A program made the translations under genes and the position numbers. Below, piece after piece: positions 7,538-15,190 of a stretch of 52,116 nt of DNA (the first letter of the stretch is position 1; each line of letters opens with the position of its first letter). The stretch covers positions 1-52,116 of the forward strand of contig JBGSKY010000170.1 in the NCBI GenBank assembly GCA_041740995.1, read 5' to 3'. Under the pieces are notes generated by a model, which saw only the letters and a program-made list of their open reading frames with translations, was not told the origin of the DNA and made no database searches. The stretch is from JBGSKY01 sp041740995 (GTDB lineage Bacteria > Planctomycetota > Planctomycetia > Pirellulales > Pirellulaceae).

Positions 7538-9613
7538 GTGGCTGAAACGCTTCAAACTCCACTCGAATCGCTCGCCTGCGTCGGTTCGTTGCGTGGAAAC
7601 TTGTTTAAAAAGCTTGGCCTCAAACGGATTTCTGATCTGATTTTTTTCTTTCCTCGCGAGTATCTCGAAGCAGCCGATCACCACGCTTATCATCAATTGC
7701 AAAACGATTGTCGCAGCAGCATCGTGGGCACAATCGACTCGATCGACAAACGTTTTTCGCCGGACGGTCGCAGTTCTGTGGGTGTGCTGCTAAAGGTTGA
7801 TAACGGTGGCTTTGTGCGGCTGGTATGGTTCAATCAACCGTTCCGCGCCGCCGCGCTCGAACGCGGCGGACGGATCCAAGCGACGGGGGTTGCAAAGAGC
7901 ACGGGTATCTCGTTTGAAATGCGTCATCCGGACGTTATCAAACTGGACACCGATGAGGAGATTGCCGCTGGTAAGCCAAAGCCAATCTATCGGCTGACCG
8001 AAGGTTTACAGCAACGACACATTATCGACGCCCTCTCGGCTGTATTGCCAACGTTTGCGGACCAATTGCAAGACGCATTTTCGGCGGACTTTCTCAAACA
8101 ACACAACCTCTTAGCGATTGGCGAGGCGATTCGGCAGATTCACTTTCCGGAGAACTTGGAGCAGGCTCATCAAGCTCGGCATCGTTTTGTTTTTCAAGAG
8201 TTGCTGGTCTATCAGCTTGCCTTGGCAATTCGTCGCAGCAAACTGGCAACTCGTCAAGCTGCGCCGGCGATCGAAGGTTCAGGCACGATTCACCATCGAA
8301 TTCTCAAGCGCATCGGTTTGCAACTGACCGGCGACCAACAACGCGTGATCGAAGACATCCGCGAAGATATGAAAAAACCCGTGGCAATGAATCGATTGCT
8401 GCAAGGGGACGTTGGCAGCGGTAAGACTGCCGTCGCACAATACGCCATGCTGCTGGCCGTAGCGAACGGTTACCAAGCTACCTTTATGGCTCCCACTGAA
8501 ATACTCGCTCGACAACACTTCGAACGGATGAAATCATCGCTTTCAGGAGCGCAATGCGAGGTCGCGCTGTTGGTCGGCAGCTTGAGCAATGCCGACAAGT
8601 CGGATTTGCAACATCAAATCGCGCTCGGAACTGTCGATATAGTCATCGGTACGCAAGCTCTGCTGAGCGATCGAGTTGAATTTAACAAGTTGGGATTGGT
8701 CGTAATTGACGAACAGCACAAGTTCGGTGTCGCTCAACGAGCAACATTGCGTGGCAGCGAGTTTCAACCGCACTATTTGGTTCTTTCTGCCACTCCCATT
8801 CCCAGGTCTTTGGCGATGACCGCTTTCGGTGATTTAGACGTATCGACCATCCGGGAAAAACCCGCAGGTCGCGAGTCGGTTAACACGTACCTTGGTAGCA
8901 ACGAGCAGATGGCAAGTTGGTGGCAATTTGTTCGCAGCAAAGTTAATGAAGGTCGTCAGGCTTATGTGATCACGCCGCGCGTGCTCAGTGACGAGGCAAA
9001 CGAGATCGCCGGCGCAGAGCAAACCTTTCGAATGCTTCGTGATGGTGAGCTGGCCGGGCTGCGTATCGGTCTGCTGCATGGAAAGATCGACGCTGCGGTT
9101 AAGAACGAGACGCTGCAACAATTCGCGAACGGAGAGATCGATGTACTAGTCGCGACAACGGTAGTCGAGGTCGGTATCGATGTGGCAAATGCAACGATCA
9201 TGACAATACTGGACGCCAACCGCTTGGGATTGGCGCAACTGCACCAGCTCCGTGGCCGTATTAATCGAGGCATTCATCGAGGCTATTTATGCGTCTTTGC
9301 TTCGCCCAGCGTCGATGTGACAGAACAAGAGAAGCTTGTCGCGCTTTCAAAAATTGACGACGGTTTCGAACTGGCGGAGTTGGATATGAAGATGCGTGGC
9401 CCGGGCAATCTGATCGGGACCCAGCAAACAGGTCTGCCCCCGTTCCGCATCGCCGACCTGTTGCGCGATCGCAGTGTCGTGGAGGAAGTTCGCTGGATAG
9501 CGCGCGAAATGATCGCCAACGACTCGGAATTGTCGGATCCGCAATGGTCACGATTAAAACAACAAGTTGTCTCCCGTCACGGCGGCATGATCGATTTCGG
9601 CGACGTCGGGTGA
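7538..9613 (+). CDS. recG: ATP-dependent DNA helicase RecG
   Basis: Branch-migration helicase that regresses stalled forks and processes Holliday junctions. The 691-residue protein starts at GTG 7538. An N-terminal wedge/OB region (about residues 60-160) precedes the helicase core: Walker A in LLQGDVGSGKTAVAQYAM near 287, DEQHKFGVAQR near 389, LSATPIPRSLAMTAFGDLD, and motif VI as QLHQLRGRINRG. In most RecG proteins motif VI is GRVGRG, so IN replaces VG here while both arginines are kept. The length is typical (about 690). No strong ribosome-binding site is visible. It does not overlap glgP and is separated by the hairpin element, so it may have its own promoter. Confidence 0.95.
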   Translation: MAETLQTPLESLACVGSLRGNLFKKLGLKRISDLIFFFPREYLEAADHHAYHQLQNDCRSSIVGTIDSIDKRFSPDGRSSVGVLLKVDNGGFVRLVWFNQPFRAAALERGGRIQATGVAKSTGISFEMRHPDVIKLDTDEEIAAGKPKPIYRLTEGLQQRHIIDALSAVLPTFADQLQDAFSADFLKQHNLLAIGEAIRQIHFPENLEQAHQARHRFVFQELLVYQLALAIRRSKLATRQAAPAIEGSGTIHHRILKRIGLQLTGDQQRVIEDIREDMKKPVAMNRLLQGDVGSGKTAVAQYAMLLAVANGYQATFMAPTEILARQHFERMKSSLSGAQCEVALLVGSLSNADKSDLQHQIALGTVDIVIGTQALLSDRVEFNKLGLVVIDEQHKFGVAQRATLRGSEFQPHYLVLSATPIPRSLAMTAFGDLDVSTIREKPAGRESVNTYLGSNEQMASWWQFVRSKVNEGRQAYVITPRVLSDEANEIAGAEQTFRMLRDGELAGLRIGLLHGKIDAAVKNETLQQFANGEIDVLVATTVVEVGIDVANATIMTILDANRLGLAQLHQLRGRINRGIHRGYLCVFASPSVDVTEQEKLVALSKIDDGFELAELDMKMRGPGNLIGTQQTGLPPFRIADLLRDRSVVEEVRWIAREMIANDSELSDPQWSRLKQQVVSRHGGMIDFGDVG

Positions 9614-9852
9614 ACGCGGTAGGACGGCGAAAAGACTCGAATCTGGCTGCAAATCAGCGAAAGAACCGTCATAAAACGCAGGAAGCGTAAAATCGTTAAA
9701 CTCCGCACAACCGGCTAACCGATACCCAAGGCAGGAGTTCTTGTGAGGCATCGCATTGGAATCGAAATGTTTTGATTTCAATTCCGCTTTGTAACGGACT
9801 CGCAAATTCGATGGTCCAATCGGCCTCGAACTGCACTTTTGGGGGACATTTG

Positions 9853-11727
9853 ATGCTAGCCAAACAGACGCAATCACTCGCGCCAGCCGCAAATCGACAA
9901 GCCTTGCGGCTGCGATCCGTCTTGGGGTTGATGTTGGTTGGTGCCTTTCAGACGCCCTTTGTCGCGGCCGAGCAAACCGGCGGGCTCATCCTGCCACCCG
10001 CACCGGTCGGAACGGCCGTTCGAAGCGGAGAACTACCCGAAGTTGGTTCAACACTCAACGGGATTCCCGTTTTGAAATCAGTCGGCATTCGATTTCTTAA
10101 TTCACCGGACGAATCGAATATTGCAACGCAGTCCAACACGCCAGCAACTGTTGCCAACACATCAAGCGAAAGTCTAGACAGCCCGTCGAAGGTCGCTCAA
10201 TCGAATGCGGCAATGAAGCTTGCCTCGAGTGGCACAAACGGTTCTGTCGCTGCATCGTCATCGCCGGTGCTGACCATGCCAACGATGATTGTCGGTGACC
10301 GCCAGACGCCAAACACCGATGCTAACAACACTCCGAGTGTGACGTCCAACGGCAAAGTAAAAATTCGAATTAGTGACGTTTCAAAGACTGCCCCAGACTT
10401 AAATCCGCAAGTTTCGACCGAGCGATCAACCTCAACACCTGATACGCAAAGCAACGCGGCCGCTCCGAAATTCGCACTTCCAGTAACCGATTTGTCAGTC
10501 GCTTCGTTCGCGAATTCACAGGTCAATCATCCGATCGAAAAGCCCGTCGCAGCAGTCGTCGAGAAACCGTCGACAAGCTTGTCCACTTTCGCTGTCGCAG
10601 ATGCGAAATCAGTTGAAGTTAGTCGAGAGCCCGAAGTAATTCGCATGCCAAGTATGCATGTCTATGATCGCAGTCAGACTGCTCAAGCGACACCGCCAAT
10701 CAAACAGCCACAGTTAGTTATCGACGATCAACCAGCCAAACGAGTTGATGCGACGGCAGTCAACCTGTCGCCAATGACTTTGGTCAATGGACCAGCGACA
10801 ATTACGCGAACAGAAGTCGCAACGAAAGTCGAAGCGATGCCGGAAGAGCCGACGACATCGCCCAAATTGAGTTCTGGCGCCGCATCGAAACTGGCCCTTC
10901 CGACGATCCCATCAACTTCTGCTGAAACCGCCGTTGCCTCGAAGACTCGAGACGGAAACGCAACAGTTCAAGCAGCACCAGCTTGGACGACGATTCCGAC
11001 GGCCAGACCAATCGAATCCGCAACGCCGGTGCAACCCAAAGTACCAATCGATGCACTGGTTTTGGATGTTGCCCACGATCGAAAAGATTTCAATGCATCT
11101 TTGCCATTGGTCGATCAGTCCAGCACGCTTCAAATTCAACGCGGCCAAAACCAATTGGGTGGATCTAACAAGTCGACTGTCAACACGATGTTGGTCTCCC
11201 AGAGCCGGGTAGTGGACGAATTTGCTATTCAACCGACGGTGCGCGAGTTTGAACAAGTCAATGCAGACGGTTCGTCGCGAGTGGTTGGCAAACCAATTCC
11301 AATCGTCGCACGCAGCGCCATGACCCATTCGTCGCCAAAACCAGTCACTAGCGCATTGGTCGGTGATGAAACGGTTTGCAAAGCGTTTTTGGTTGACAGC
11401 AACAATGTTGCAATCCTTGGGCTTGAAGAGGGCAGCAGCGATGTCGAGCTGACTTATGCTGACGGTTCAAAGCAAGTCTTAAACGTCGATGTCAAGCAGT
11501 CGTGGACTAACGGTTCAACGACAACTACTGACGCAAAGATGGCCGAATTGCTCAGCTCGATCAAGCAGCTTTATCCCGAGAGCGAAGTTGAAATTCGTAC
11601 AAAGCCTGATGGTTCGCTTGTGGCGTTCGGTCGGGCAACTATTGAATCGGACGCACGAGCGATCGTGTCGCTGATTCGCAAAATGTACTTGGTACCAGTC
11701 CTGGACCGAGTAACCGTCAGCCGATAG
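9853..11727 (+). CDS. Secreted protein with long disordered region and pilus-type BON domain
   Basis: From ATG 9853, preceded by GGGGGACATTTG (a good Shine-Dalgarno), 624 residues. The frame is open to 9772, but that start has no ribosome-binding site and would put 27 residues before the signal peptide. Signal peptide about residues 1-42, ending FVAAEQ. A Ser/Thr/Pro/Ala-rich region of about 450 residues with no visible fold follows. It contains two repeats of the type MPTMIVGDRQT / MPSMHVYDRSQ. The last 120 residues (from about DETVCKAFLV) look like the N-terminal pilus/secretin module of CpaC/RcpC proteins, with a beta-rich LTYADGSKQVLNV part and a BON-like SSIKQLYPESEVEIRTKPDG part. It may be an adaptor at the outer membrane for the secretin further downstream. 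Function is inferred. Confidence 0.7.
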   Translation: MLAKQTQSLAPAANRQALRLRSVLGLMLVGAFQTPFVAAEQTGGLILPPAPVGTAVRSGELPEVGSTLNGIPVLKSVGIRFLNSPDESNIATQSNTPATVANTSSESLDSPSKVAQSNAAMKLASSGTNGSVAASSSPVLTMPTMIVGDRQTPNTDANNTPSVTSNGKVKIRISDVSKTAPDLNPQVSTERSTSTPDTQSNAAAPKFALPVTDLSVASFANSQVNHPIEKPVAAVVEKPSTSLSTFAVADAKSVEVSREPEVIRMPSMHVYDRSQTAQATPPIKQPQLVIDDQPAKRVDATAVNLSPMTLVNGPATITRTEVATKVEAMPEEPTTSPKLSSGAASKLALPTIPSTSAETAVASKTRDGNATVQAAPAWTTIPTARPIESATPVQPKVPIDALVLDVAHDRKDFNASLPLVDQSSTLQIQRGQNQLGGSNKSTVNTMLVSQSRVVDEFAIQPTVREFEQVNADGSSRVVGKPIPIVARSAMTHSSPKPVTSALVGDETVCKAFLVDSNNVAILGLEEGSSDVELTYADGSKQVLNVDVKQSWTNGSTTTTDAKMAELLSSIKQLYPESEVEIRTKPDGSLVAFGRATIESDARAIVSLIRKMYLVPVLDRVTVSR

Positions 11728-11820
11728 CGTTCCGCGTTTTAGCTGAAATCGACAACCTCCAAAACAATTTACTGTTCGATCGTAATTCATCGCAAGCAGC
11801 AAACCGACAGGGTTTCCAGT

Positions 11821-13287
11821 ATGCAAACTAAACTCCAAGCATTATCCGCAGCCATGTTGGCGAATGTACATCGCAAAACAGTCGGTTCGATGGCAGTCCT
11901 CTGCGGCGTCTCGCTTCTGTCGTTGCACAGCAGTCCGTCGTACGCACAGACATCAACCGGAGACTCGATTCGCGTACACGCCACAAACGACGCGAGCCAA
12001 TCGGTGCGACCGGCGCTTACAGCCCCCGGATTTTCGATGCCGACGGCAAATACGATGGGTTACAACATCACCTCGCTGCCATCGGCTGGAGATCGCAACG
12101 CCTCGCGGCCTGTTGCGAGCCCATCGGATGTCAACTTTGCAGCCGGCTCGACTGATTCTGCGATCGACACCGTTCTCGGTGCATCAGCTCAATTGCCCGT
12201 GTTGGGCGGACCGGTTCAAACCTACGGCGAAGTTGTAACCAGTGATCAATTGATTTCTTCTGAACCATTTATTGTTGGATCAGGACCGATTATTGATGAC
12301 CCATCGATGATGATGGGCCAGAGTTACATGCCGCAGGGCAACTACCGCTCGGCAGGTCCAATGCAGCGCAATTATTCGAATGCACCAACGATCGGATATG
12401 ACCTCGGCAGCTTTGGCAGTTGCGGTCCAGACAATTGCCGGATCTATTATTTCAGTGCAGAAGCTCTCTACTGGAAACAAAATGAAGACCAATCGCTGAC
12501 CTTCTCGCAAGGTCGACAGTTGTCTGAATTCGACTACGAATGGGCTGGTCGCGTGACGATCGGCGAAATGTTTGATTGCGTAAAGGGAGTCGAGTTCGTT
12601 TACACCGGACCTTTCGAATGGAATCGAACTCGTCGTGACGTCGAGCCAGGTCTAAACAGCACGATCCAGATCGCTAGCGGTTTTGCGGCAGCGGATATCG
12701 ATACATTCGTAAACTCGAATTTGCATGATCAAAATTTACGGACTCAGTTGAGCACCTACGAAATCAATCGTCGCTGGTTCTCTAGCGATCTCTTCAGCAC
12801 GCTCGTCGGCTTGAGATTTGTCGATTACAACGAGCGAATCAACTTCAACACGGTCGCATCGGACAACGTTGGCCGTGGATTCTTTCAACAGAACCTTGAC
12901 AACCTTATGATCGGTGCGCAAGTCGGAGCCAACATGTATCGCCCGATCAGCCAACGACTTTCGGTAGGCGGTTGGACAAAGCTGGGCGTCTTCGCTAACT
13001 TCAGCGAGAACCGTTCGTTCTTGTCCAATCGAGCCGCTACGTTGGTCAACAGCAATCGTTCCGACACCGACATCGCAGGCTTGCTGCAGGGCGGTATCGG
13101 AGCACGATATCGGATCTTGCCACGATTGGATTTGACTGCAGGCTATGAAGCGCTGATCCTGCCGGGCGTTGCAACGGTTGGCGAACAAAACACCTTCCCG
13201 CTGACGCAGACCAGCAGCAACGACGTGCAAGCTAACGACACCGTCTTCTTCCATGGTGCAAATGTTGGATTTGAATTCAGCTACTAG
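11821..13287 (+). CDS. BBP7-type outer-membrane beta-barrel protein
   Basis: 488 residues, from an ATG with signal peptide MQTKLQALSAAMLANVHRKT through SSPSYAQTS (cleavage near residue 42). A Ser/Pro-rich linker of about 150 residues precedes the barrel, which starts near RIYYFSAEALYWK. Aromatic-alternating strands follow, such as VEFVYTGPFEWNR, SSDLFSTLVGLRFVDYNER and LSVGGWTKLGVFANFSENRS. The chain ends in GANVGFEFSY, a C-terminal aromatic residue as expected for barrel insertion by BAM. YFSAEALYW matches the planctomycete-specific putative porin family BBP7. It follows the BON-domain gene on the same strand, 93 bases downstream, so the two may be co-expressed. Substrate unknown. Confidence 0.8.
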   Translation: MQTKLQALSAAMLANVHRKTVGSMAVLCGVSLLSLHSSPSYAQTSTGDSIRVHATNDASQSVRPALTAPGFSMPTANTMGYNITSLPSAGDRNASRPVASPSDVNFAAGSTDSAIDTVLGASAQLPVLGGPVQTYGEVVTSDQLISSEPFIVGSGPIIDDPSMMMGQSYMPQGNYRSAGPMQRNYSNAPTIGYDLGSFGSCGPDNCRIYYFSAEALYWKQNEDQSLTFSQGRQLSEFDYEWAGRVTIGEMFDCVKGVEFVYTGPFEWNRTRRDVEPGLNSTIQIASGFAAADIDTFVNSNLHDQNLRTQLSTYEINRRWFSSDLFSTLVGLRFVDYNERINFNTVASDNVGRGFFQQNLDNLMIGAQVGANMYRPISQRLSVGGWTKLGVFANFSENRSFLSNRAATLVNSNRSDTDIAGLLQGGIGARYRILPRLDLTAGYEALILPGVATVGEQNTFPLTQTSSNDVQANDTVFFHGANVGFEFSY

Positions 13288-13621
13288 TGCTCCTTCAGAA
13301 TCTAAATTGGAACTCGGCCATTCTTTTGGCATAGGCCGGGTTCAGCTCTCGCAATGGACGAAGTCCTAGTAGCGGGCCAAATTCAAGGTAGCCGATCTCG
13401 CCGGAGCTCATGTGCCCAACGAAAAAGCTCCGATGTCTGGGGACTTCGGCTACGAATTACCGATACTTTAAATTTGGATGAAGCGTTAGACTGCCGCGTT
13501 TTTGAACCAAAAGATGCGTTTTCTTCCAGCAGTTGTAGCTTAGCTCTCTAACGCTTTGTTCGCCACGTTTGCCCCGCACCCTAGCAGTGCCGGGAGGCTT
13601 ACATCTTGCATCGATTATCTT
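13288..13621. other. Gene-free stretch, 334 bases
   Basis: No credible reading frame. It holds a weak inverted repeat right after the barrel gene (CGGCC...GGCCG near 13314-13340, not followed by a T run) and the dispersed element at 13388-13453. Nothing else recognised. Confidence 0.6.
13388..13453. repeat. Imperfect palindromic intergenic element, copy 2
   Basis: GTAGCCGA (13388-13395) pairs with TCGGCTAC (13446-13453), and an inner GGAGCT pairs with AGCTCC. Its first 23 bases share the GTAGC-N2-A-N2-TCGCC-N4-CT pattern seen at 2707-2729. It resembles palindromic repeats seen between planctomycete genes. No function is evident. Confidence 0.5.
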
Positions 13622-13648
13622 ACCACGAAGGACACGAAGAGCACGAAG
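13622..13648. repeat. Left inverted repeat of the GxxExxY cassette
   Basis: Three tandem 9-mers of form CACGAAGNN preceded by AC. A fourth degenerate unit (GAGCACGAAAC) lies just inside and encodes the end of the gene on the minus strand. Confidence 0.8.
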
Positions 13649-13652
13649 GAAA

Positions 13653-14024
13653 TCAGAGCACGAAACGCTTAATGCCTTCTTTCAGCTTGGTTACGTTGAA
13701 GTTCATGAGCAGTCCAATCTTTATTTCCGCCAATTTCATATAGGTCGATAATAGTGCCTCGTGAATCCCCAACAGCATCTCAACGCTCTTCAACTCGATA
13801 ATGAGCTGGCTCTCGACGAGAACGTCGATACGGTATCCACAGTCGAGCAGAACGTCTTTGTATCGAACTGGCTGAGCAAGTTGGAGTTGAAAGGCAATGT
13901 TGTTACGACTTAATTCATGTGCCGAACATTGTTCGTAGGCCGACTCGAGCAGGCCCGGCCCTAGGTTTCGATGGACTTCAATAGCACAGCCGATTACGCG
14001 ATTGGATAGATCGTCGAATTCCAT
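13653..14024 (-). CDS. GxxExxY family protein (PD-(D/E)XK nuclease-like fold)
   Basis: 123 residues. The name-giving motif is GLLESAYEQC near residue 24. The nuclease-like core appears as YRIDVLVESQLIIELKSVE (Asp ... Glu-x-Lys, about residues 63-81), followed by LLGIHEALLSTYMKLAEI and the family ending GLLMNFNVTKLKEGIKRF. The family is related to PD-(D/E)XK nucleases by fold. Its cellular role is not established. The ATG follows directly on the right inverted repeat, whose purine-rich GAAGGA/GAAG units could act as the ribosome-binding site. It lies in reverse orientation between two plus-strand secreted-protein genes, consistent with insertion. Confidence 0.88.
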   Translation of the reverse strand: MEFDDLSNRVIGCAIEVHRNLGPGLLESAYEQCSAHELSRNNIAFQLQLAQPVRYKDVLLDCGYRIDVLVESQLIIELKSVEMLLGIHEALLSTYMKLAEIKIGLLMNFNVTKLKEGIKRFVL

Positions 14025-14051
14025 CTTCGTGCTCTTCGTGTCCTTCGTGGT
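14025..14051. repeat. Right inverted repeat of the GxxExxY cassette
   Basis: Reverse complement of 13622-13648 with no mismatch. It ends directly at the start codon of the GxxExxY gene, so it forms that gene's untranslated leader. Confidence 0.8.
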
Positions 14052-14316
14052 GTCTAACTTCCCTCGGCCCGTCCATTACGTCTTAAGTCGCGAACCACGT
14101 TTCTATCGATCTCTATTTCGAATCCGCTCGGTTGGTCGAATTTACCGCTGAGTCAGTTCAAAAGTCGAAATAACTGTCGCAATCGGCAGTCTCTCTTTGA
14201 CGCGAATTCTCTTCCTGACCAAACGTTTTTGCGCTTTTTCGAATCCGCAAGGAAGTTTTGGAATTTTTTTGCGGCTCGCCGCTATCTGTGTTCTACCTTT
14301 CTACATCACGCGGTAG

Positions 14317-14345
14317 TTCCGACGGCAGATACAAATGCCTTGGAA
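14317..14345 (+). promoter_or_regulatory. Small hairpin in the leader of the 14499 gene
   Basis: TTCC-gac-GGCA-gatacaaa-TGCC-tt-GGAA: two 4-bp helices separated by an internal loop. It lies 14 bases before the larger hairpin. Confidence 0.4.
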
Positions 14346-14359
14346 CAGCAAACGTCCAG

Positions 14360-14413
14360 AAAAGCTTAGCGCGGTGCAGTCACGTGTTCGTCTGCGGACC
14401 GCGCCAAGCTTTT
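14360..14413 (+). promoter_or_regulatory. Large hairpin in the leader of the 14499 gene
   Basis: AAAAGCTT-a-GCGCGGT-GCAG pairs with CTGC-gg-ACCGCGC-c-AAGCTTTT: 19 base pairs broken by one mismatch and a two-base bulge, loop about 12. It ends 85 bases before the start codon. The 3' arm ends in TTTT, so it could be a terminator, attenuator or transcript-stabilising structure. Confidence 0.6.
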
Positions 14414-14498
14414 ACAAGCGAACGTTTAAAGCTGATGCGTCGGTCCCTATTTCAAATTTTATGTGCCTGTTCAGTTCACGTTACGCATAGAAGTCATT

Positions 14499-15026
14499 AT
14501 GAAAATCACTTTACGAAAAGTATGCTTTTTCCTCCTCGCTTTCGGCTCAATCGGCGCTTTTGCAAATGCTGAAACCGACAACCAGAACTTCACAGTGAGT
14601 GTTCCTGAACGGCTCGCCATTACCGCACCATCAGCTCAAACAATCACTCACGATGAAACTGATGATCCACAAGCCTTTACCGCACAATCTTGGTTAGTCG
14701 AGGGCAATGCGATCAACGGCGTCTCGGTAACTTTTGCAACGGCTACCGCGTTCCAAAACACGACCGATATATCGATCGAAAGGAATGTACAACTAGACTT
14801 GGCCTTGGGTTCAGTCGCCGGTCCTGCAACTTGGAGCATTGATACCGCTACCGATACAACCGACTATTCCACCAGTGATGGAATTGCTCAAGTTGCTGCA
14901 TCGTCCGACGGAGCAGGTACGGCCAACCTTTTGGTCACCGTAACGTTCATCACTGAGACTTTTGGTTTGTTTGCCGCTGGTGATTACACGACGACCGTAA
15001 CCGGTACTGTGACCGCAAATCCATAG
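14499..15026 (+). CDS. Small secreted beta-rich protein, possible fibre or coat subunit
   Basis: 175 residues from ATG 14499. An in-frame upstream ATG at 14463 would place 12 residues before the signal peptide and was not used. Signal peptide MKITLRKVCFFLLAFGSIGA ending FANAETDN. The mature part has no cysteine, is rich in Thr/Ala/Val with alternating strands, and ends FAAGDYTTTVTGTVTANP. That ending is like the last strand of spore-coat-U, DUF4402 and WxL-type beta-sandwich proteins. I cannot place it in one family. A strong terminator follows (15104-15139), then a secretin and a PapD-like protein on the same strand. Together with the structured leader, this suggests an abundantly made subunit. 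Confidence 0.7.
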   Translation: MKITLRKVCFFLLAFGSIGAFANAETDNQNFTVSVPERLAITAPSAQTITHDETDDPQAFTAQSWLVEGNAINGVSVTFATATAFQNTTDISIERNVQLDLALGSVAGPATWSIDTATDTTDYSTSDGIAQVAASSDGAGTANLLVTVTFITETFGLFAAGDYTTTVTGTVTANP

Positions 15027-15103
15027 TTCGCTAGCAATCAAATTATGCGTTAGCGAGTTTCAGCCATAATTTCGCCTGACGTCAAAACGACTCTTTAAAA
15101 ACA

Positions 15104-15139
15104 CGTTTAGCTACGAATATGTGGTTAAACGAGTTTTTT
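15104..15139 (+). terminator. Rho-independent terminator after the small subunit gene
   Basis: CGTTTAGCTAC-gaatat-GTGGTTAAACG gives 11 pairs including two wobbles, then AGTTTTTTG. It lies between the 14499 gene and the secretin gene and would let the first be made in excess of the second. Confidence 0.75.
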
Positions 15140-15190
15140 GCTTTAAGCGATCTTGCTAGCAGTTCGGACAGCGGCATATATCTGACCTGA

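Larger units (their letters stand above)
13622..14051. mobile_element. GxxExxY cassette bounded by 27-bp perfect inverted repeats
   Basis: The ends 13622-13648 and 14025-14051 are perfect inverted copies (27 of 27). Each is built from the 9-mer CACGAAGNN repeated three times. The repeats enclose one gene almost exactly: one abuts its start codon, the other lies 4 bases past its stop. No transposase is present and no target-site duplication is obvious. Whether it moves, and how, is inference from structure. Confidence 0.55.
14052..14498. other. Gene-free leader region with hairpins
   Basis: 447 bases with no credible gene. The right half contains two hairpins (14317-14345 and 14360-14413) ahead of the small secreted protein at 14499, suggesting a long structured 5' untranslated region. 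An open frame at 14258-14572 has no coding character and overlaps the signal peptide of the next gene in another frame. Confidence 0.55.

Noticed and set aside
9772..9852. Upstream start for the BON-domain protein
   Set aside because: Would put 27 residues before a clear signal peptide; ATG 9853 has GGGGGA at good spacing.
9614..9852. Riboswitch before the BON-domain gene
   Set aside because: I looked for c-di-GMP and cobalamin consensus pieces and found none.
14258..14572. Open frame of 104 codons before the small secreted protein
   Set aside because: Overlaps the signal peptide of the 14499 gene in another frame, crosses the large hairpin, and has no coding character.
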